Positions 18,777 to 27,996 of a stretch of DNA of 64,000 bases are shown in pieces. Both the position numbers and the translations under genes were made by a program. Numbering within the stretch: position 1 is the stretch's first letter; the number at the start of each line of letters is the position of its first letter. Under the pieces are notes generated by a model. That model was not told the DNA's origin and did not search any database. It saw only the letters and a program-made list of their open reading frames with translations. Source of the stretch: Pseudophaeobacter profundi (GTDB taxonomy: Bacteria > Pseudomonadota > Alphaproteobacteria > Rhodobacterales > Rhodobacteraceae); assembly GCF_029697505.1 (NCBI RefSeq), contig NZ_JARJEF010000003.1, positions 62,001-126,000 of the forward strand. The letters run 5' to 3'.

Positions 18777-18852
18777 TGGTGAGCCGTGATGGGTTCGAAC
18801 CATCGACCTACTGATTAAAAGTCAGTTGCTCTACCAGCTGAGCTAACGGCCC
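18777..18852 (-). tRNA. tRNA-Lys (anticodon UUU)
   Basis: The 76-base cloverleaf reads GGGCCGTTAGCTCAGCTGG at the 5' end, an anticodon stem CTGAC/GTCAG-type with loop CTTTTAA (anticodon TTT), a T-arm with GGTTCGAACC, and an encoded 3' ACCA. The acceptor stem GGGCCGT/ACGGCTC pairs with one G-U. It decodes AAA and AAG lysine codons. It is a single gene with its own terminator and shows no sign of an integrated element. Confidence 0.97.
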
Positions 18853-19038
18853 ACTTTATAATCGCTGCTTAAGTGGTTTGTCTAAGTTGATCAAGCACTT
18901 AATTTGCTATCGTCTGACAAGTCCGTATCGTTCTTGCCGTCTCGATTGGCGGCTGTCTACGGTTAGCAGGGTAAGGGGTCAAGCCCTTTTTTGAACTTTA
19001 TACGTCACAGACTGGATTCATTTTCATCGCAGGTCTAT

Positions 19039-19878
19039 ATGCCCGGTATGAGTATGTATCCAGATCCCCAATTTCCCTTCATGAAGATGCATGGGCTTGG
19101 CAATGATTTTGTCGTTGTTGATGCGCGCGCGCGAAAGCTGGCGATCACCCCAGCTCTGGCCAGGGGAATCGCCCACCGCCAGTTTGGCGTCGGCTTTGAC
19201 CAGCTGGCGCTGATCGAGACGGGCACCGGCGATGCGCATCTCACCTTTTACAATGCGGATGGCTCGACCTCGGCGGCCTGCGGCAATGCCACCCGCTGCA
19301 TCGCCCGCTATCTGATGGATGAAACGGGCAAGGATACCCTGCATCTGACCACTGATCGCGGTGATCTCTTTGCCCGCGATGCCGGTGATGGGCTGACATC
19401 GGTCAATATGGGCCTGCCGCAGCTTGCCTGGGATGAAATCCCACTGACAGAAGAGATGGATACCCTCGAACTCCCCATCGAAGGCAGCCCAACCGCCACC
19501 GGCATGGGCAATCCGCATTGCACCTTCTTTGTCGAAGACGCCGAATTGATTCCGCTGGCCGAATTCGGCCCACGCTATGAACACCACCCGCTGTACCCAC
19601 AACGTACCAACGTGCAGGTCGCCCATATGGTCGGCCCCGATCACATCCGTATGCGCGTCTGGGAACGCGGTGTAGGCATTACACTGGCCTCTGGCTCCTC
19701 CTCCTGCGCCACCGCCGTAGCCGCCGCACGACGCGGCCTGACAGGGCGCAGGGTGCAGGTTGATCTGGACGGCGGCACACTCTGGATCGACTGGCGCGAC
19801 GATGGCGTCTGGATGACCGGCCCCACCATGCATGTCTTTACCGGCAGCTTCACCGCCGCCTTTTTCGAAAGCCTCTGA
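19039..19878 (+). CDS. dapF: Diaminopimelate epimerase
   Basis: DapF converts LL- to meso-diaminopimelate for lysine and peptidoglycan synthesis. The protein (279 residues from ATG 19039) has both catalytic cysteines: one in NADGSTSAACGNATRC and one in ASGSSSCATAVAAAR, and the N-terminal MKMHGLGNDFVVVDA. Starts at 19048 or a TTG at 18991 are possible; 19039 has a modest GCAGG site. It is followed after one base by mtaB, so they form an operon. Confidence 0.95.
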   Translation: MPGMSMYPDPQFPFMKMHGLGNDFVVVDARARKLAITPALARGIAHRQFGVGFDQLALIETGTGDAHLTFYNADGSTSAACGNATRCIARYLMDETGKDTLHLTTDRGDLFARDAGDGLTSVNMGLPQLAWDEIPLTEEMDTLELPIEGSPTATGMGNPHCTFFVEDAELIPLAEFGPRYEHHPLYPQRTNVQVAHMVGPDHIRMRVWERGVGITLASGSSSCATAVAAARRGLTGRRVQVDLDGGTLWIDWRDDGVWMTGPTMHVFTGSFTAAFFESL

Positions 19879-19879
19879 C

Positions 19880-21136
19880 ATGTCCGCACCCAAGTTCACC
19901 ACCCTGGGCTGCCGCCTCAACGCCTATGAAACCGAAGCGATGAAAGAGCTGTCCCAGCAGGCCGGTCTCGACAATCTCGTTGTGGTCAATACCTGCGCGG
20001 TGACGGCGGAGGCGGTGCGCAAATCCCGCCAGGAAATCCGCCGTCTGCGTCGTGATAATCCGCAGGCCCGCATCGTGGTCACCGGCTGCGCCGCCCAGAC
20101 CGAACCGGAAACCTTTGCCCAGATGCCAGAGGTCGATACCGTCCTGGGCAATACCGAAAAGATGCAGCCGGAAACCTGGGCAGGCATGGCCGCTGATTTC
20201 ATTGGCGAAACCGAAAAGGTCCAGGTCGATGACATCATGTCGGTGACCGAAACCGCCGGCCATCTGATTGACGGCTTTGGCACCCGTAGCCGCGCCTATG
20301 TACAGGTGCAAAACGGCTGCGACCACCGCTGCACCTTCTGCATCATTCCCTATGGTCGCGGCAACTCCCGCTCGGTTGCTGCCGGCGTGGTGGTGGATCA
20401 GATCAAACGGCTGGTGAATAAGGGCTACAACGAGGTTGTGTTGACCGGCGTTGATCTCACCAGCTGGGGCGCCGACCTGCCCGCCACACCAAAACTCGGC
20501 GACCTGGTGATGCGTATCCTGAAGCTGGTCCCCGATCTGCCGCGCCTGCGGATTTCCTCGATCGATTCGATTGAGGTGGATGAAAACCTGATGCAGGCTA
20601 TTGCCACCGAACCCCGGCTGATGCCGCACCTGCATCTGTCGCTGCAGCACGGCGACGATCTGATCCTCAAACGCATGGCCCGGCGACATCTGCGCGACGA
20701 TGCCATCCGCTTTTGCGAAGAGGCGACGCGCCTGCGCCCCGATATGACCTTTGGCGCCGATATCATCGCCGGCTTTCCAACAGAAACCGAAGCGCATTTT
20801 GAAAACTCGCTGAAGCTGGTTACAGACTGCAACCTCACCTGGCTGCATGTCTTCCCCTATTCAAAACGCGACGGCACCCCAGCGGCCAAGATCCCCAATC
20901 AGGTCAACGGCAATACCATCAAATCCCGCGCCGCCCGCCTGCGCACCGCCGGGGAAACCCAGGTGGCCCGCCACCTTGCCAAACAGGTCGGCAGATCACA
21001 CCAGGTGCTGATGGAAAATCCCCATTTGGGCCGCACCGAACAATTCACCGAAGTGAAATTCACCAGCCCCCAGACCGAAGGCAAAATCATCTCCACCCGC
21101 ATCCTCGGCATCGACGGCCCCCGGCTCACCGCCTGA
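19880..21136 (+). CDS. mtaB: tRNA t6A37 methylthiotransferase MtaB
   Basis: MtaB is a radical-SAM enzyme that adds a methylthio group to t6A37 in tRNAs reading ANN codons. The 418 residues contain the N-terminal cluster cysteines C11 (TLGCRLN), C39 (NTCAVT) and C70 (GCAAQ), then the radical-SAM CxxxCxxC at C147, C151 and C154 (CDHRCTFCIIPYGRG). A short TRAM-like C-terminus follows (QVLMENPHLGRTEQFTEVKF). ATG 19880 is 1 base after the dapF stop; a longer frame begins inside dapF but is unlikely. Confidence 0.93.
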   Translation: MSAPKFTTLGCRLNAYETEAMKELSQQAGLDNLVVVNTCAVTAEAVRKSRQEIRRLRRDNPQARIVVTGCAAQTEPETFAQMPEVDTVLGNTEKMQPETWAGMAADFIGETEKVQVDDIMSVTETAGHLIDGFGTRSRAYVQVQNGCDHRCTFCIIPYGRGNSRSVAAGVVVDQIKRLVNKGYNEVVLTGVDLTSWGADLPATPKLGDLVMRILKLVPDLPRLRISSIDSIEVDENLMQAIATEPRLMPHLHLSLQHGDDLILKRMARRHLRDDAIRFCEEATRLRPDMTFGADIIAGFPTETEAHFENSLKLVTDCNLTWLHVFPYSKRDGTPAAKIPNQVNGNTIKSRAARLRTAGETQVARHLAKQVGRSHQVLMENPHLGRTEQFTEVKFTSPQTEGKIISTRILGIDGPRLTA

Positions 21137-21152
21137 CGCCCGCAAAGCCTTT

Positions 21153-21232
21153 CATCTTGCTAAAAATACCTCGGGGTGAATGGGCGTTCACGCCCAGAGG
21201 GGCAGCGCCCCTGCGCCCGCCAGCTGCCCGAG
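21153..21232 (+). repeat. Roseobacter-type intergenic repeat, copy A
   Basis: The element begins TTCATCTTGCTAAAAATACC, continues TCGGGGTGAAT, holds a small hairpin (TGGGCG/CGCCCA) and ends in GAGGGGCAGCGCCCCTG. It shares its head with copies at 29167, 34236 and 58321. It lies right after the mtaB stop. Confidence 0.65.
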
Positions 21233-21235
21233 CAA

Positions 21236-21273
21236 ACAAAAAGGCCCCTGCAAATTACCTTGCAGGGGCCTTT
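21236..21273 (-). terminator. Terminator of the petABC operon
   Basis: AAGGCCCCTGCAA (21241-21253) pairs with TTGCAGGGGCCTT (21260-21272) around a 6-base loop. On the minus strand TTTTTGTTT follows. It is about 20 bases past the petC stop. Confidence 0.9.
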
Positions 21274-21293
21274 CTGAATCTCAAACCAGCCTA

Positions 21294-22085
21294 TCAGGCG
21301 GTTTTCTTACCCTTGTGCGGCGCCCAGAGCTTCTTGTTGGTCAGATACAGCAGAACCGACAAGACCGTCAGGATCAACACGCCAACAAATCCGGCCTGCT
21401 TGCGCGCCATCATCTTGGGCTCAGCAGTCCACATCAGGAAGGCCGCAACGTCCTGCGCCATCGCCTCGACGTTATTTTCATGCCCATCAGCGAACTCGAC
21501 CTGCTCATCAAACAAGGGCGGTGCCATTGAAATCCAGCCGCCAGGGAAGGCGGTGTTTTCATAAAAGATCGTGCCCGCCTCTTCCTTTTCTTCGCCGGTA
21601 TAGCCGTGCAGCAATGACGCGATATATTCCGCGCCACCAATGCCTTTGAACAGCTGGTTGATACCGGATCCATAGGGACCATGGAAACCGGCCCGCGCCT
21701 TTGCCATCAGGCTCAGGTCAGGGGCGCCAGCGGCGGTATTGGCAGGGAAATGGTCAATCGGCTTTGCCGGACGATCTTCGTCCAGTGCCGCGTCATAGAC
21801 CGAGAAGTTGTCGGCAGCATAGGCGCGCACCTGGTCCTCGGGTAGCGCCGGGCCACCCTCATCCGCCAGGGTGCGCAGCGGCACGAATTTCAGCCCGTGG
21901 CAGGCCGAACAAACCTCAGTGTAGATCTGTAGGCCGCGCTGCAGCTGGTTTTGATCATAGGCGCCGAATGGTCCTTCAAACGAGAACTGAAAGTCCTCGA
22001 CGTGGCCGCTTCCGCCTGCCGCATGGGATGCGACAGGGGCAAGGGCAACAGCGAAGGCGGCACCGATTGCGAGTTTCTTCAACAT
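21294..22085 (-). CDS. petC: Cytochrome c1 of the bc1 complex
   Basis: Cytochrome c1 passes electrons from the Rieske protein to cytochrome c in the periplasm. The 263-residue protein has a signal peptide ending near SHAA, the haem c motif C59-x2-C62-H63 (CSACHG), and a C-terminal membrane anchor ([18 protein letters not shown]) with a basic tail. It is the last gene of petABC, 19 bases after petB, and is followed by a strong terminator. Confidence 0.95.
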   Translation of the reverse strand: MLKKLAIGAAFAVALAPVASHAAGGSGHVEDFQFSFEGPFGAYDQNQLQRGLQIYTEVCSACHGLKFVPLRTLADEGGPALPEDQVRAYAADNFSVYDAALDEDRPAKPIDHFPANTAAGAPDLSLMAKARAGFHGPYGSGINQLFKGIGGAEYIASLLHGYTGEEKEEAGTIFYENTAFPGGWISMAPPLFDEQVEFADGHENNVEAMAQDVAAFLMWTAEPKMMARKQAGFVGVLILTVLSVLLYLTNKKLWAPHKGKKTA

Positions 22086-22104
22086 TGGTAGCTGTCCTTC
22101 TCAG

Positions 22105-23436
22105 TTACTCGGCAGGAGTGGCTGCGTCGGATTTCTCGCCGTAGTGGGCGTCGAAATCTTCTTCGATTGTAGCAGGCTCTGCCAGTGGCTTCTCGATGAC
22201 ACCCAGGATCGGCAGGATCACCAGGAAATAGCCGAACCAGTAGGCCGATGCGATCAGTGAGAAAGAGGCATAGGGCTCTTCCGCAGGCATCGCGCCCAGC
22301 CACATCAGGGCAAAGAAGTCAAAGACCAGCAGATAGAACCACCACTTGAACATCGGACGATACCGACCGGAGCGCACGCGGCTGGTATCCAGCCAAGGCA
22401 CCAGTGCCATCACTGCGATCGCACCAAACATCGCCAGAACCCCAAAGAACTTGGCGTCAACGATGCCACCGGTCACGAAGGATGCAATCTGAACAACCCA
22501 AACTTCAGACGTGAAGGCCCGCAGGATCGCGTAGAAAGGCAGGAAGTACCATTCAGGAACGATATGCGACGGGGTCACCAGCGGGTTTGCCTCGAGATAG
22601 TTATCGGGGTGGCCCAGGTAGTTTGGCATAAAGCCGACGATGGCCCAGAAGATCACCAGAACCACGGCCAGGCCGAGGAAATCCTTGATCACAAAATAGG
22701 GCCAGAACGGCAGGGTGTCTTTCTCGGCTTCCGCTTTCGACCCCTTGCGCACATCAACCCCGGTTGGGTTGTTGTTGCCGGTGGTGTGGAAGGCCCAGAT
22801 ATGTACCACAACCAGCGCCGCAATGACAAAAGGCAGTAGATAGTGCAGCGAGAAGAAGCGGTTCAGCGTGGCGTTGTCCACCGCAGGTCCGCCCAGCAGG
22901 AAGGTCTGCAGTGCTTCGCCAACAAAGGGAATCGCGCCAAACAGGCCGGTGATCACGGTCGCACCCCAGAAGGACATCTGACCCCAGGGCAGAACGTAGC
23001 CCATGAAACCAGTGGCCATCATCAGCAGGTAGATGATCATGCCGATGATCCAGGTGATCTCACGCGGGGCCTTGTAAGAGCCATAGAACAGGCCGCGGAA
23101 GATGTGGATATACACGGCGACAAAGAACAGCGAGGCGCCGTTTGCGTGTACGTAGCGCAGCATATAGCCACCATTCACGTCGCGCATGATGTGCTCAACC
23201 GAGGCAAAGGCCATATCGGCATGGGGGGTGTAGTGCATCACCAGCACAATGCCGGTAACAATCTGCAGTACCAGGCAGAAGGCCAGTACAATGCCCCAGA
23301 TCCACCACCAGTTCAGGTTCTTCGGGGTGGGGATCATGATGGTGTCATAAACCAGGCCGACGATGGGCAGGCGGCTATGCAGCCACTTTTCTGCGCCCGT
23401 CTTTGGTTCGTAATGGTCGTGCGGAATACCGGACAT
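22105..23436 (-). CDS. petB: Cytochrome b of the bc1 complex
   Basis: Cytochrome b carries haems bL and bH and both quinone sites of the bc1 complex. The 443-residue protein shows about eight membrane helices, haem-ligand histidines in the second and fourth helices ([15 protein letters not shown]...HIFRG and [10 protein letters not shown]...HIWAFH), and the Qo-site PEWY in [20 protein letters not shown] 23436 has TAAGGAG upstream, and starts 12 bases past the petA stop. Frames reaching to 23649 are overlap with petA. Confidence 0.96.
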   Translation of the reverse strand: MSGIPHDHYEPKTGAEKWLHSRLPIVGLVYDTIMIPTPKNLNWWWIWGIVLAFCLVLQIVTGIVLVMHYTPHADMAFASVEHIMRDVNGGYMLRYVHANGASLFFVAVYIHIFRGLFYGSYKAPREITWIIGMIIYLLMMATGFMGYVLPWGQMSFWGATVITGLFGAIPFVGEALQTFLLGGPAVDNATLNRFFSLHYLLPFVIAALVVVHIWAFHTTGNNNPTGVDVRKGSKAEAEKDTLPFWPYFVIKDFLGLAVVLVIFWAIVGFMPNYLGHPDNYLEANPLVTPSHIVPEWYFLPFYAILRAFTSEVWVVQIASFVTGGIVDAKFFGVLAMFGAIAVMALVPWLDTSRVRSGRYRPMFKWWFYLLVFDFFALMWLGAMPAEEPYASFSLIASAYWFGYFLVILPILGVIEKPLAEPATIEEDFDAHYGEKSDAATPAE

Positions 23437-23447
23437 TTGGCGTCTCC

Positions 23448-24008
23448 TTATCCCAGCTTGATGGTTGTTGCGTCGGTGAACTCTGCGACGGGAACGTGCA
23501 GGTTCTGGGGCGCGGGGCCTTTGCGGATCCGGCCGGCGGTGTCGTAGTGCGACCCGTGACAGGGGCAGAACCAACCGTTGAAATCGCCAGAACCGTCGCC
23601 CAGTGGCACACAGCCGAGGTGGGTACAAACACCCATCATCACCAGCCATTCGCCGTTTTCATCCATGGTGCGGTTTTGATCCGCAGCATCGGTGCCAGGC
23701 TTATTGGGGTTCTCCGACGAATCGTCGATCAATACGGACAGATCTACAGCGCGGGCTTCGTCGATCTCTTCCTGAGAGCGACGGCGGATGAACACGGGTT
23801 TCCCCAAGAACATCACACTGATCTGCGTTCCAACCTCTACGCCACTCACATCCACCAGGATCGAGGACAGCGCCTTGACGTCAGCCGAGGGGTTCATCTG
23901 GTTGACCAAGGGCCATACGGCGGCACCCGCGGTCACTGCCCCGGCGCCGGCAGTGGCGTAGTAGAGGAAATCTCTCCGGGTTCCTTCGTTGTCTTCTGCG
24001 TGGGACAC
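23448..24008 (-). CDS. petA: Rieske iron-sulfur subunit of the bc1 complex
   Basis: The Rieske protein oxidises quinol at the Qo site. The 186-residue protein has a twin-arginine N-terminus ([16 protein letters not shown], Tat-type signal-anchor) and the 2Fe-2S ligands C128, H130, C148 and H151 in CTHLGC and CPCHGSHYD, with C133 and C150 forming the disulfide. The start is GTG at 24008, preceded by GGAG. First gene of petABC; the roughly 200-base region upstream presumably holds the promoter. In Rhodobacter capsulatus petPR lies beside this operon; here it is about 11 kb away. Confidence 0.96.
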   Translation of the reverse strand: MSHAEDNEGTRRDFLYYATAGAGAVTAGAAVWPLVNQMNPSADVKALSSILVDVSGVEVGTQISVMFLGKPVFIRRRSQEEIDEARAVDLSVLIDDSSENPNKPGTDAADQNRTMDENGEWLVMMGVCTHLGCVPLGDGSGDFNGWFCPCHGSHYDTAGRIRKGPAPQNLHVPVAEFTDATTIKLG

Positions 24009-24214
24009 GAGGTTTTCTCCATTTCCAGCGCCCGTTTAGGGCAAACATGCGCATGCACCGCTAAAACGCGGTGATCATCGCGGGTCATAAACGGGTGAAA
24101 GGCTTTCGTCCAGCGGTCAAAGCCGCACAGGTCCTTACAGTTTCAAGTTTCTTTGCAACGGCGCTTTCAAGGCAACAGCAGATCCGCCGCCAGCCACCGT
24201 AAATAAAGGCGGCA

Positions 24215-24817
24215 TTAACCTTCTGGTGGTCGCGTGGCCTGCATAGAGGCGCGCGATTCGAAGCCTTCGAACCAAGCGGCCAGCGCGGGATTGCCGGCCC
24301 GCCAATCCAGTGTCGGGTGGCGGAAGTTCACATAACCAAGACCACAGGCCACTGCGATCTGCCCGATATCCAGCGCGCCCTCCAGATGCGGCATACACTG
24401 CGCATTCAGCGCCGTGCAGGCCGCCAGCACCTTGCCATGCTGCGCCTTGATCCAATCCTGCGACTGCTGATCTTCGGGGCGCAGGCGCATTTCATAGGTG
24501 GCAAGAACAGCCGCATCCATCAGGCCATCGGCCAGGGCCTCCAGCACCTTGCTGTCCCAGCCCCTGTTATAAAGATCCGCTCCAGCGCGCATATTCAGGT
24601 AATCACAAATCACTCGGCTATCATAAAGCACCCCACCGTCTTCACGCTCCAAGGTCGGGATTTTTGCCAGCGGGTTCTGCGCCTGCACATCAGCACAGGG
24701 GGCAAAGGGCGAGGTCACCACCTGGTTCAGCGCAACCTGATCCAACAGATCGGTTTCGTGCAAAAGCACCATAACCTTGCGCACAAAGGGGGATGTCGGG
24801 GCATAGTGAAGTTTCAT
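24215..24817 (-). CDS. Glutathione S-transferase family protein
   Basis: This 200-residue protein has an N-terminal thioredoxin-like GST domain (MKLHYAPTSPFVRKVMVLLHE, with NPLAKIPTLE and the gamma-Glu-binding DSRVICDYL) and a helical C-terminal domain. The Ser in TSPFVRK is the likely glutathione-activating residue. It could conjugate or reduce electrophiles with glutathione; the substrate is unknown. ATG 24817 has GAGGAGAG upstream. It is monocistronic, facing away from the ribH riboswitch. Confidence 0.87.
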   Translation of the reverse strand: MKLHYAPTSPFVRKVMVLLHETDLLDQVALNQVVTSPFAPCADVQAQNPLAKIPTLEREDGGVLYDSRVICDYLNMRAGADLYNRGWDSKVLEALADGLMDAAVLATYEMRLRPEDQQSQDWIKAQHGKVLAACTALNAQCMPHLEGALDIGQIAVACGLGYVNFRHPTLDWRAGNPALAAWFEGFESRASMQATRPPEG

Positions 24818-24966
24818 CGCGCTCTCCTCGTCGATTGACCGCAGCCTAGCCGCTTGGCGGCAAATGGAAAGCCCGACAGGCCATGACCCGGCCAATTCAC
24901 AAAAAGCCCTGCGTCACATCTGCACTTCCTGTCTTGCGCGCCGCGCAACTTCTTGGCAGGGTCGCG

Positions 24967-25170
24967 CTGTTCTCAGGGCGGGGTGAAATTCCCCACCGGC
25001 GGTAAGCGGGGTTTCCCCGCAAGCCCGCGAGCGGCTTTTGCGTTTGACGCGTCCACAGCCCGAAAAGTGGGAACCGGTTTTCGGACTGCGCTGTGGAGCA
25101 AACAAGGAAGTGTCTAGCAGATCTGGTGAGATTCCAGAGCCGACGGTCATAGTCCGGATGGAAGAGAACG
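24967..25170 (+). promoter_or_regulatory. FMN riboswitch (RFN element) upstream of ribH
   Basis: The conserved core is plain: TTCTCAGGGCGGGGTGAAA, TTCCCCACCGGCGGTAA, AAGCCCGCGAGC, GCAGATCTGGTGAGATTCC, AGAGCCGACGGTCATAGTCC and GGATGGAAGAGAA. P1 pairs TGTTCTC (24968) with GAGAACG (25164-25170). The variable arm (about 25033-25117) is unusually long and holds nested stems GTTTG/CAAAC, CCACAGC (25053)/GCTGTGG (25090) and CCGAAAA (25059)/TTTTCGG (25078). It should lower ribH expression when FMN is high; it ends 91 bases before the start codon. Confidence 0.96.
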
Positions 25171-25261
25171 TACGACCAAACTGCCTTTGGCTACCGCCAG
25201 GTGTGGTTTGTGTTGTTCGTTATCGCCTTGGGTGACGTGTCAAAACCTATAGGAGAGACCC

Positions 25262-25729
25262 ATGACACACACCCGCTATGCCTTTATCAAGGCGCAATGG
25301 CATGCCGATATCGTCGACCAGGCGCTGACTGGTTTTACCCAACTCATCCCGGCTGAACAGGTTGATGTTTTTGACGTACCCGGCGCGTTTGAGATGCCCC
25401 TGATGGCGCAAGAGCTGGCCAAGACCGGAAAATACACCGCTGTGGCCTGCGCCGCACTGGTGGTGGATGGTGGTATCTACCGCCATGATTTTGTCGCCCA
25501 GGCCGTGGTCGACGGGCTGATGCGCGCCGGGATGGACAGTGGGGTGCCGGTTCTGTCGGTCTCGCTTACGCCGCATCACTTCCAGGAAACCGATCACCAC
25601 AGCGCCATCTACCGCGCGCATTTCATCGACAAGGGCCGCGAAGCTGCCCAGGCCGCGCTGATGATCACAAGAACCCGCCAAGAGGCCGGGATCCCCCAGC
25701 CGCTGCCCGCCGCGCAGGTCGCGGCCTAA
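25262..25729 (+). CDS. ribH: 6,7-dimethyl-8-ribityllumazine synthase, type II (RibH2)
   Basis: Lumazine synthase condenses 5-amino-6-ribitylaminouracil with dihydroxybutanone phosphate in riboflavin synthesis. The 155 residues match the Brucella RibH2 type: FIKAQWHADIVDQ, VFDVPGAFEMPL, DGGIYRHDFVAQAV and SVSLTPHHF, rather than the icosahedral RibH1. RibH2 enzymes are decamers with lower activity in the species studied. The gene stands alone behind the FMN riboswitch with an AGGAGAG ribosome site; other rib genes must lie elsewhere. Confidence 0.93.
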   Translation: MTHTRYAFIKAQWHADIVDQALTGFTQLIPAEQVDVFDVPGAFEMPLMAQELAKTGKYTAVACAALVVDGGIYRHDFVAQAVVDGLMRAGMDSGVPVLSVSLTPHHFQETDHHSAIYRAHFIDKGREAAQAALMITRTRQEAGIPQPLPAAQVAA

Positions 25730-25760
25730 GGGGACATCTGTCCGCCAGCTCCGTCGCCTG

Positions 25761-26453
25761 CTAGCCAAGATAAGCCTTGAGCGCAGGCGGCGGATTATCC
25801 AGCAGTTCCGCGGTTGGCTGCGGCGCATGGGCCTGCCCCTCTGCCACCAGGATCACATGATCGGCGATTCGGCGGGCATCCTGCGGGTCATGGCTGACCA
25901 TCAGCACCGTGGCACCGGTTTCGCTGGCGATTTCCGCCACCAGATCCAGCATTTCCGCCTTCAGCGCCGGCCCCAATGCGGCAAAGGGTTCATCCAGCAG
26001 CAACAGATCGCGTCGCTGCAACAAGACCCGCGCCAGCGCCACCCGGCTTTGCTGCCCGCCCGACAGTGCAGCGGGTTTGCGCGCGGCCAGGTCAGCCAGG
26101 CCAACCCGATCCAGGGCGCGCTGCACCTTTGCCTGCTCTGGCAGGGTCAGGCGCAGATTGGGTCGCAGCCCAAGACCCGCGTTCTGCGCCACAGTCAGAT
26201 GCGGAAACAGATTGCCATCCTGAAACAGCATCGCCACGGGACGCTTGCCCGGATCCATCGCGTTCAGATCCTGCCGCCGCCACAGAATACGCCCCTGTAT
26301 CAACGGCAAAAACCCCGCGATTGCTTCGATCAGGGTTGTCTTGCCCGCCCCGGAGGGGCCGACCACAGCCACCCGTGATCCAGCCGCGATCTGCAGGTCT
26401 GCGCGGACCGTAAAGACGCCATTGGCGATCTCACACTTCTCAAGCCTCAGCAT
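25761..26453 (-). CDS. thiQ: Thiamine ABC transporter ATP-binding protein
   Basis: ThiQ powers import of thiamine and its phosphates. The 230-residue ATPase has Walker A GPSGAGKTT (about 33-41), Q-loop MLFQDGNLFPHLT, signature LSGGQQSRVALAR, Walker B LLLLDEPFAAL and the H-loop MVSHD. It is the last gene of thiBPQ; its start overlaps thiP by 14 bases. Regulation should follow the TPP riboswitch upstream of thiB. Confidence 0.93.
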   Translation of the reverse strand: MLRLEKCEIANGVFTVRADLQIAAGSRVAVVGPSGAGKTTLIEAIAGFLPLIQGRILWRRQDLNAMDPGKRPVAMLFQDGNLFPHLTVAQNAGLGLRPNLRLTLPEQAKVQRALDRVGLADLAARKPAALSGGQQSRVALARVLLQRRDLLLLDEPFAALGPALKAEMLDLVAEIASETGATVLMVSHDPQDARRIADHVILVAEGQAHAPQPTAELLDNPPPALKAYLG

Positions 26454-27996
26454 GCCAGCGACCTCCGCGATCCAGTATCCAGAATGCGCCCATCGACAGC
26501 AGCAGCAAAAGCAACGCCGCGCCCGCTGCGGCCTGCATCTGATAGGCCCCCATCAGGCGATAGACCTGCAGCGGCAGGGTGGCAACCTCTGGGTCAGCAA
26601 ACAGGGCGATCACCCCCAGATCCCCCATCGACAGCGCCGCTGCCAGCCCGGCTGCAAAACCGATCTGCGCCCGCATCCGTGGTAAAAACACCCGCCAGAC
26701 AAAGGCCGTGCCCACCATATCAAGCGAGAGCGCCAACCGGCTATAGCGCATCGTGATCTCGCGCGCACGTGGCACCAAAATACGCAGTGCAAAGGGCAGC
26801 GCCATCACCGCATTTACAAGCGCCGTCACCGGCAAGGCCAGCATGAACGGATCTGCAATCGGATAAATCACGATGAACAAACCGGTCCCGATCACCAGCG
26901 GCGACGCTGCCAGCCCCAGAATGCCCGCGCCCTCGATCACTTTCCGCCGCCCCAGCGCCACAGCCGCCGCCATCGGCAGTGCCAATACCAGCAACAACAG
27001 GGTGCTGATCACTGCCACCAGCACCGAGGTCAGCGCCGCCGCCCAGACTGCGCCTGGCAAGAGCAAAAGTCCCGGCAGACCAGACAGGACAACAGCCGCC
27101 AGCGGCAAAACAAGGAACAGCCCCGCCAGCGCAATCCATCCCGCATCCAGCAGGCGCGCCGCGCCCCCCGCGCCATCCCAGCGCCGCAGCGCCCGATCCA
27201 GACCGGCCCCCATGCCCTCGCCCGCAGAGACCCGCAGCGCTACATATGCGGCGCAGCCTGTCAGCCCCAGCTGCAACACCGATAAGAGCGCCGCGCGGCC
27301 AAGATCAAAATCAAAGCGAAACGCCTGATAAATGGCCAGCTCGATCGTGGTGGCCCGCGGCCCCCCCCCAAGGGTCAGCGCCACGGCAAAACTGGACAGA
27401 CAAATGGCAAAGACCACCGCCAGCGCCCCCGGCACCACGCGCCGCAGCATCGGGGCCTCCAGCAGTTGCCACATGGCCACAGGCCCCGCGTTCAACTGGG
27501 CAGCCAGACGAAAGCGCTCTGCCGGAATTTCCTGCCAACCCTGCAAAATCAGCCGCGTTGCCAATGGCAGGTTGAAAAACACATGCGCCAGCACCACACC
27601 GTGCAGGCCGTAGATCTGCAGGGGCTCCGCACCCAAATAGATCAGCACCTGGCTGACCCATCCCGCCCGGCCAAACACCGCCAGCAGACCCAGGATCGCC
27701 ACGATCACCGGCAGGATAAAGGGCGCGCCCAGCAGGGCAATCAGCACTGATCGACCCCAAAACCGACGCCGCGCCAGCGCCCGCGCCAGACCAGTGGCAA
27801 GACCCACACTAATGCCTGCCGACAACAGTGCTTGTACCAGGGTAAAGCGCAGGGCTGCCCAATCACTGGCAGCAAAGCCGCGACCGGATTCCGCCCGCAG
27901 GGCCACCGCCGCCAGCGTTCCAAAGATCAGCGCGGCCACCAACAGGGCCGCGCCAATCCCCGGAACCGCGCCTATTGGCTCAGCGCGTCGAGCCAT
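26440..27996 (-). CDS. thiP: Thiamine ABC transporter permease
   Basis: ThiP forms the membrane channel for thiamine import. The 518-residue protein has about twelve helices made of two tandem binding-protein-dependent permease modules, each with an EAA-type loop (QLLEAPMLRRVVPGALAV and AFVWRVFLPRMRAQIGFA). LTLGGGPRATTIELAIYQ is a typical ThiP segment; its codons include a run of nine G. It overlaps thiB by 25 bases and thiQ by 14. Confidence 0.93.
   Translation of the reverse strand: MARRAEPIGAVPGIGAALLVAALIFGTLAAVALRAESGRGFAASDWAALRFTLVQALLSAGISVGLATGLARALARRRFWGRSVLIALLGAPFILPVIVAILGLLAVFGRAGWVSQVLIYLGAEPLQIYGLHGVVLAHVFFNLPLATRLILQGWQEIPAERFRLAAQLNAGPVAMWQLLEAPMLRRVVPGALAVVFAICLSSFAVALTLGGGPRATTIELAIYQAFRFDFDLGRAALLSVLQLGLTGCAAYVALRVSAGEGMGAGLDRALRRWDGAGGAARLLDAGWIALAGLFLVLPLAAVVLSGLPGLLLLPGAVWAAALTSVLVAVISTLLLLVLALPMAAAVALGRRKVIEGAGILGLAASPLVIGTGLFIVIYPIADPFMLALPVTALVNAVMALPFALRILVPRAREITMRYSRLALSLDMVGTAFVWRVFLPRMRAQIGFAAGLAAALSMGDLGVIALFADPEVATLPLQVYRLMGAYQMQAAAGAALLLLLLSMGAFWILDRGGRWHAEA

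Noticed and set aside
18777-18852. tRNA-Lys as an integration site
   Set aside because: No integrase, direct repeat of the tRNA end or foreign segment beside it.
23437-23649. Longer cytochrome b start within petA
   Set aside because: Conserved N-terminus starts [12 protein letters not shown] at 23436 with TAAGGAG upstream.
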